A stretch of DNA of 64,000 nt from Sphaerisporangium fuscum (GTDB lineage: Bacteria; Actinomycetota; Actinomycetes; Streptosporangiales; Streptosporangiaceae), in contig NZ_JAHDTF010000010.1 of NCBI RefSeq assembly GCF_018531465.1, positions 204,933 through 268,932 on the forward strand, in the 5' to 3' direction. Below, piece after piece: positions 60,444 to 64,000 of the stretch. How positions within the stretch are numbered: position 1 is the stretch's first letter; every line of letters begins with the position of its first letter. The position numbers and the translations under genes were made by a program. The notes beneath the pieces were generated by a model. The model was not told where the DNA came from and made no database searches. It was given only the letters and a program-made list of their open reading frames with translations.

Positions 60444-61625
60444 TCACCCGGCGGCCGCCTTGATCAGCGCGGCCGCCGCCGTCTCGATGTCCGCGGGCGT
60501 GCTCCATCGGCCCGGCGACAGCCGCACCGCGGCGAGGGCGCGATCGGCGTCCAGGCCCATGGCGGTCAGGACAGGGGAGGGGGTGTGCGTGCCGCTGTGG
60601 CAGGCCGACCCGGTGGAGGCCGCGATCTGCGGCGCCGCCGCGAGCAGTTCGTGCCCGAGGACGCCGTCGATGCTGACGTTCAGGGTGTTCGGCAGCCGCT
60701 GCTCGGCGGATCCGTTCAGGTGGACCCGGCCGGGCAGGCCGTCCGCCAGCCTCTGGTGGAGGTCGTCGCGCAGCGCGGCCAGGCGGGCTCCCTCGCCGCC
60801 GTCGAGGGAGCGGGCGGCGAGCTCGGCGGCCGTGCCGAGGGCCACGGCCAGGGCGACGTTCTCGGTGCCTGCACGCAGGCCGCGTTCCTGGCCGCCGCCG
60901 TAGACGACCGGTTCCAGGGCCACGCCGTCGCGTACGTACAGGGCGGCGGCGCCCTTGGGGGCGTACATCTTGTGCCCGACCACGGTGAGCAGGTCCACCC
61001 CGAGTGCCCGGACGTCGACCGGGATCTTCCCGACGGCCTGGGCGGCGTCACAGTGCAGCAGCGCCCCGTACTCGTGGGCGAGCGCGGCGAGGGCGGCGAC
61101 CGGCTGCAGGACACCGGTCTCGTTGTTGGCGGCCATCACCGACACCAGCACCGTGTCCTCGTCCAGGGCGGCGGTCAGCGCGGCCGGGTCCACCAGGCCG
61201 TCGCCGTCGACCGGCAGCACCGTCACGCGGGCGCCGTGCAGGCGTTCCAGCGCGTGGCAGGTCTGGAGCACGGCCGGGTGCTCGGTGGCCTGAGTGATCA
61301 CCTGCGGGCGCGGGCGGCCTGCGGCGATGACCGCGCCGCGCAGGGCGAGCAGGTCGGCCTCCGAGCCGGAGGCGGTGAAGACGATCTCGCGCGGGCGGGC
61401 GCCGAGCAGCTCGGCGACCTGACCTCGGGCATGCTCGAGGGCGGCACGGGGCCGCCGCGCGTAGGGATGGGCGCTGGAGGGGTTGCCGAACAGCGTGGTC
61501 AGATGCGGTGTCATCGCCTCGGCCACCCGCGGGTCGACGGGGGTGGTGGCGTTGTAGTCGAGGTAGACGGGCCCGCCGGCCAGCCCCGGATGGGGGACCG
61601 GCCGCCAGGCCGGACGGGCGGTCAT
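60444..61625 (-). CDS. Cysteine desulfurase (NifS/IscS-like, class V aminotransferase)
   Basis: A 393-residue PLP enzyme. VYLDYNATTPVDPRVAEAMT is the N-terminal signature, ATEHPAVLQTCHAL and ANNETGVLQPVAALAALAHE follow, LLTVVGHKMYAPKGAAALYV contains the PLP lysine (G-H-K), and IAASTGSACHSGTHTPSPVL the catalytic cysteine loop. It releases sulfur from cysteine for iron-sulfur clusters, thio-cofactors or tRNA. ATG 61625 starts recognisable sequence. No iscU, sufU or mnmA partner is adjacent, so the acceptor is not evident here. Confidence 0.92.
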   Translation of the reverse strand: MTARPAWRPVPHPGLAGGPVYLDYNATTPVDPRVAEAMTPHLTTLFGNPSSAHPYARRPRAALEHARGQVAELLGARPREIVFTASGSEADLLALRGAVIAAGRPRPQVITQATEHPAVLQTCHALERLHGARVTVLPVDGDGLVDPAALTAALDEDTVLVSVMAANNETGVLQPVAALAALAHEYGALLHCDAAQAVGKIPVDVRALGVDLLTVVGHKMYAPKGAAALYVRDGVALEPVVYGGGQERGLRAGTENVALAVALGTAAELAARSLDGGEGARLAALRDDLHQRLADGLPGRVHLNGSAEQRLPNTLNVSIDGVLGHELLAAAPQIAASTGSACHSGTHTPSPVLTAMGLDADRALAAVRLSPGRWSTPADIETAAAALIKAAAG

Positions 61626-61826
61626 GCTGTCGCTCCGGCCGTGATCACGTCGTCCATGATTCCATCGAACGGCATGGAACACGGCGGATGTGACCTGTTC
61701 GCCGCCCGCCGGGTCACCGGACGACCGGCCGTGCGCGGGGTCAGGGCCGCCGTTCAGCCGGCACCGGCACCAGGGCCGGGCTCCGCCGACGCCCGGTGGC
61801 GTCGCCTCGTCCGGCCCCGGCCACCG

Positions 61827-62669
61827 TCATGAGGGCTCGTCGCGGAAGTCCCCGGCGTGGTCGCGGGCCCACTCGCCGTAGGTGCGGGCGGGGCGGCCGG
61901 TGACCTTCTGGACCGTGTCGGTGACCGGCGTGGGACGGTCGACGGCGGCGGCGGACTCCCTGATCACCGCGTCGGCGACCTGGGGCGTCGTCCAGGCGCT
62001 CAGCTCCTCGCGGTACTCTTCCAGGTCCTGCACGGCGAAGCGCACCGGACGGCCGACGGCCTCCCCGATCAGCTCGGCCTGGCGTCTGCGGCTGACCAGC
62101 TCCGGCCCGGTCAGCGCGTAGGCCGCGCCTTGGTGTCCCGGCTCGGTCAGGGCACGTACGGCGACCGCCGCGATGTCCGCCTCGTGCACGGGGGCCGACC
62201 GCGAGTCCGGGAACGGGTCGCGTACCACCCCCTCCGCCCGCACCGAGGGCGCCCACTGCAGGGTGTTGGTGGCGAAGGCGCCGGGGCGCAGGAACGTCCA
62301 GGCGATTCCCGAGCGGGCCACCGCCTGCTCGGCATCGCGGTGGATGCGGCTGATCGCGTCGGTCGAGGCCGGGTCGGTGAGCAGCGCCGAGAGCAGGACG
62401 ATGTGCTGCACCCCGGCGGTCGCCGCCCTGGCGAGGAAGTCGTCCAGGCCGCGTGGCTCGGCGTACAGGAAGACCTTGGTGACGCCGGTGAGCGCGGTGT
62501 CGAAAGTGTCCGGGTCGGCGAGGTCGCAGAGCACCGCGTCCACCCCGGCGGGCGGCCGGGCCGCGCCCGGGTTCCGGCCGGCCGCGCGGACGGGCTGTCC
62601 CGTGGCGAGAAGTTGCTGTATGAGGCCGCGCGCGATGTGCCCGCGCGCTCCGGTGACCAGAATCGTCAT
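61827..62669 (-). CDS. NmrA-like NAD(P)-binding reductase / atypical SDR
   Basis: A 280-residue protein, third paralogue of this type in the window. MTILVTGARGHIARGLIQQL carries the dinucleotide loop, VQHIVLLSALLTDPASTDAI the central segment, WTFLRPGAFATNTLQWAPSV matches the equivalent of the protein at 5898, and ARTYGEWARDHAGDFRDEPS the shared tail. ATG 62669 is the start. It is divergent from the XRE regulator at 62754, an arrangement common in actinomycetes in which the regulator controls the reductase. Confidence 0.88.
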   Translation of the reverse strand: MTILVTGARGHIARGLIQQLLATGQPVRAAGRNPGAARPPAGVDAVLCDLADPDTFDTALTGVTKVFLYAEPRGLDDFLARAATAGVQHIVLLSALLTDPASTDAISRIHRDAEQAVARSGIAWTFLRPGAFATNTLQWAPSVRAEGVVRDPFPDSRSAPVHEADIAAVAVRALTEPGHQGAAYALTGPELVSRRRQAELIGEAVGRPVRFAVQDLEEYREELSAWTTPQVADAVIRESAAAVDRPTPVTDTVQKVTGRPARTYGEWARDHAGDFRDEPS

Positions 62670-62704
62670 GCGACCAGGCTGGCGGCGCGGCCCGGACGGA
62701 GGGT

Positions 62705-62720
62705 AGGCCCCGGTGGGCCT
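62705..62720. promoter_or_regulatory. 16-base palindrome between XRE and NmrA-like genes
   Basis: AGGCCC-CGGT-GGGCCT is a perfect inverted repeat in the 84-base gap between the divergent genes, a likely operator of the XRE regulator. GGTCC-type short repeats nearby are less regular. Confidence 0.5.
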
Positions 62721-62753
62721 GGGACCGGTGATACCAGGCCATGATGGAAGGCG

Positions 62754-63572
62754 ATGAACAAGGAGGAGCTGGGCAGGTTTCTGCGAAGCCGGCGCGGGCG
62801 GGTCAGGCCGGAAGAGGTGGGGCTCGCGGCCGGCGGCCGACGCCAGACACCGGGCCTGCGGCGCGAGGAGGTCGCGCTGCTGGCCGGGATCTCGGCCGAC
62901 TACTACATCCGGCTGGAGCAGGGCCGCGGCCCGCGGCCGTCCGCGCAGGTGCTCGCCGCGCTGAGCCGCACCCTGCGGCTGACCCGCGACGAGCACGACT
63001 ATCTGCTGCGGATGGGTGGCCAGGCCCAGGTCCGGACCGGTTCCGCGCCGGAGGTTCCCGAGAACGCGCTGCGCCTGCTGGAGCGCCTCGACGAGGTTCC
63101 CGCCATGGTCGTCAACGTCTGCTGGGACCTGCTCGCCTGGAACAGGATGCTGGTCGCGCTCATCGGCGACCCGGCGGCCAGACCGCGCCGTGAGCGCAAC
63201 ACGCTGCGCTGGCTGTTCGGCGGCGCGCCCGCCCTGCTGGGCGACCATGCCGGGCTGGCCCGCCAGGTCGTCGCCGATCTGCGGGCCGGCGGCCGCTACC
63301 CTGACGACGCGCAGGTCCGGCTGATCGTGGACGAGCTGACGGCGGTCAGCCCGCTGTTCGCCGAGCTGTGGGCGGCGCAGGACATCGAGGTGCGGCGGAC
63401 CGTGACGAAGCGAGCCGCGCACCCGGTGGTGGGGGAGTTGGAGCTCGACTGCGACATCCTGCCCCTGCCTGGCGGCGATCATCGCATCGTCCTCTACACG
63501 GCGGCCCCGGGCACGCCCTCGCACCGCGCGCTCCAGCGCCTGCGGTCACTCAGCGGTAGTCGTTCTCCTTGA
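62754..63572 (+). CDS. XRE family regulator with MmyB-like ligand domain
   Basis: A 272-residue regulator. The HTH_XRE domain is QTPGLRREEVALLAGISADY then YIRLEQGRGPRPSAQVLAAL (about residues 31-70); the MmyB-like PAS-related domain follows: RLLERLDEVPAMVVNVCWDL, LAWNRMLVALIGDPAARPRR and RRTVTKRAAHPVVGELELDC. MmyB domains bind fatty-acid-like ligands in a known homologue. ATG 62754 has GGAAGG upstream. It probably controls the divergent NmrA-like gene. Confidence 0.92.
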   Translation: MNKEELGRFLRSRRGRVRPEEVGLAAGGRRQTPGLRREEVALLAGISADYYIRLEQGRGPRPSAQVLAALSRTLRLTRDEHDYLLRMGGQAQVRTGSAPEVPENALRLLERLDEVPAMVVNVCWDLLAWNRMLVALIGDPAARPRRERNTLRWLFGGAPALLGDHAGLARQVVADLRAGGRYPDDAQVRLIVDELTAVSPLFAELWAAQDIEVRRTVTKRAAHPVVGELELDCDILPLPGGDHRIVLYTAAPGTPSHRALQRLRSLSGSRSP

Positions 63573-63859
63573 GCTCGATCAACCAGGCGCGACGCTCGCA
63601 GATCCGCCGTCGCCGACGCCCAGATAGGCGATCAGGGAATGGCCACGGCCGGTGGCATCGTGGCCGGGCTCCACCGGGTGTTCTCCAGCACCAGGACGCT
63701 CCGACGATCCCAGCGTGAACTTCTGCTGGTTGGGCGGCGTTTCTGGTTCATATCGCGGATGTTAAAGCCGGGTTTACGACGACGGTCAAGCAAAAGGCGT
63801 TGTACAACCGTCATAACGGCATGTGAGATCATCGTTAGTGAGAGGGGGGGAATGCCGAA
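63573..63859. other. 287-base gap ahead of the ROK gene
   Basis: No gene is supported. On the minus strand a short frame ends ERRAWLIELKENDYR at 63550, overlapping the XRE 3' end, which reads like a protein tail but cannot be extended. A minus-strand promoter-like pair, TTGACC (63784-63789) and TTTAAC (63761-63766) with a 17-base spacer, is visible. The last 100 bases are AT-rich and should contain the ROK promoter. Confidence 0.35.
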
Positions 63860-64000
63860 GTGATCTCCGAGACCGCCGGCGCAGGCGCGCTCCTGACGAT
63901 CCTGCGCGACGGCCGCGCCCGTACCCGGGCGGAGCTGATGCAGCTCACCGGCCTGGCCAGGTCGACGGTGTCGCAGCGGCTCGACGCCCTGCTGGAACAG
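63860..64000 (+). CDS. ROK family regulator/sugar kinase, cut by window edge
   Basis: Only the first 47 codons are present. TAGAGALLTILRDGRARTRA followed by ELMQLTGLARSTVSQRLDAL is the N-terminal winged HTH of ROK (repressor, ORF, kinase) proteins, usually sugar-responsive regulators of a neighbouring transport operon. GTG 63860 is the start, with a GAGAGGGGGGG ribosome site about ten bases upstream; the nearby ATG 63852 runs into TGA. The kinase-like domain lies outside the window. Confidence 0.82.
   Translation, partial: MISETAGAGALLTILRDGRARTRAELMQLTGLARSTVSQRLDALLEQ

Noticed and set aside
63632..63832. A 66-codon minus-strand frame upstream of the ROK gene with a promoter-like pair
   Set aside because: The product is Arg-rich with no family, and no ribosome site precedes it; kept only as a note on the intergenic region.

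Overview
The window is about 64 kb of very GC-rich DNA with strong third-position GC bias, many GTG starts, a PafBC-TatAC block, F420-type and mycothiol-era redox families, two PF04672-type methyltransferases, WD40-fused Ser/Thr kinases and a high density of TetR/MarR/XRE regulators. This points to a filamentous actinomycete chromosome, most like the Streptosporangiaceae (Nonomuraea, Streptosporangium, Microbispora); that placement is inferred from gene content, not from a marker gene. There is no rRNA, tRNA, CRISPR array or intact insertion sequence.

Layout. 1-8.9 kb: small regulator/exporter/detoxification units (cut-off MFS pump, TetR plus glycosyltransferase, MFS, PF04672 methyltransferase, F420-type nitroreductase, NmrA-like reductase, alpha/beta hydrolase divergent from a CGNR zinc-finger regulator, P-loop kinase). 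9.0-10.7 kb: a Ser/Thr kinase-WD40 gene broken by an internal deletion. 10.8-23.1 kb: conserved core: DUF3866, pafB, pafC, a small membrane protein, tatA, tatC, a lipid kinase, an Ski2/Mtr4-like helicase, an RNB ribonuclease, a 5'-3' exonuclease and an M24 peptidase. 23.2-30.7 kb: TetR divergent from a short UvrA-like ABC protein, an intact 1182-residue kinase-WD40 receptor and a second PF04672 methyltransferase. 30.9-31.8 kb: a secreted Pro/Thr-rich protein. 31.9-39.3 kb: a five-gene, end-to-end overlapping operon (CxH zinc-binding protein, unknown protein, VWA protein, MoxR AAA+ ATPase, 991-residue DUF5682-like protein), preceded by a possible leader ORF. This is the best candidate for a little-described system. 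39.4-64 kb: accessory stress units, each a regulator next to one to four enzymes or exporters, including a four-gene coupled redox operon (azoreductase, PNPOx-like, FrnE-like DsbA, MBL hydrolase), an epoxide hydrolase under MarR, SigJ-type sigma factor, SDR, esterase plus PEBP protein, cysteine desulfurase, and an XRE/NmrA pair; a ROK regulator runs off the right edge.

The accessory right half carries several gene fossils: a divergent TetR-MFS pair that lost both 5' ends in one deletion, a headless MmyB-type regulator, and a truncated alpha/beta hydrolase. Many operators can be read directly as perfect or near-perfect palindromes beside their regulator genes, and at least seven genes have a TANNNT -10 box 6-8 bases upstream of the start codon, the signature of leaderless transcripts.
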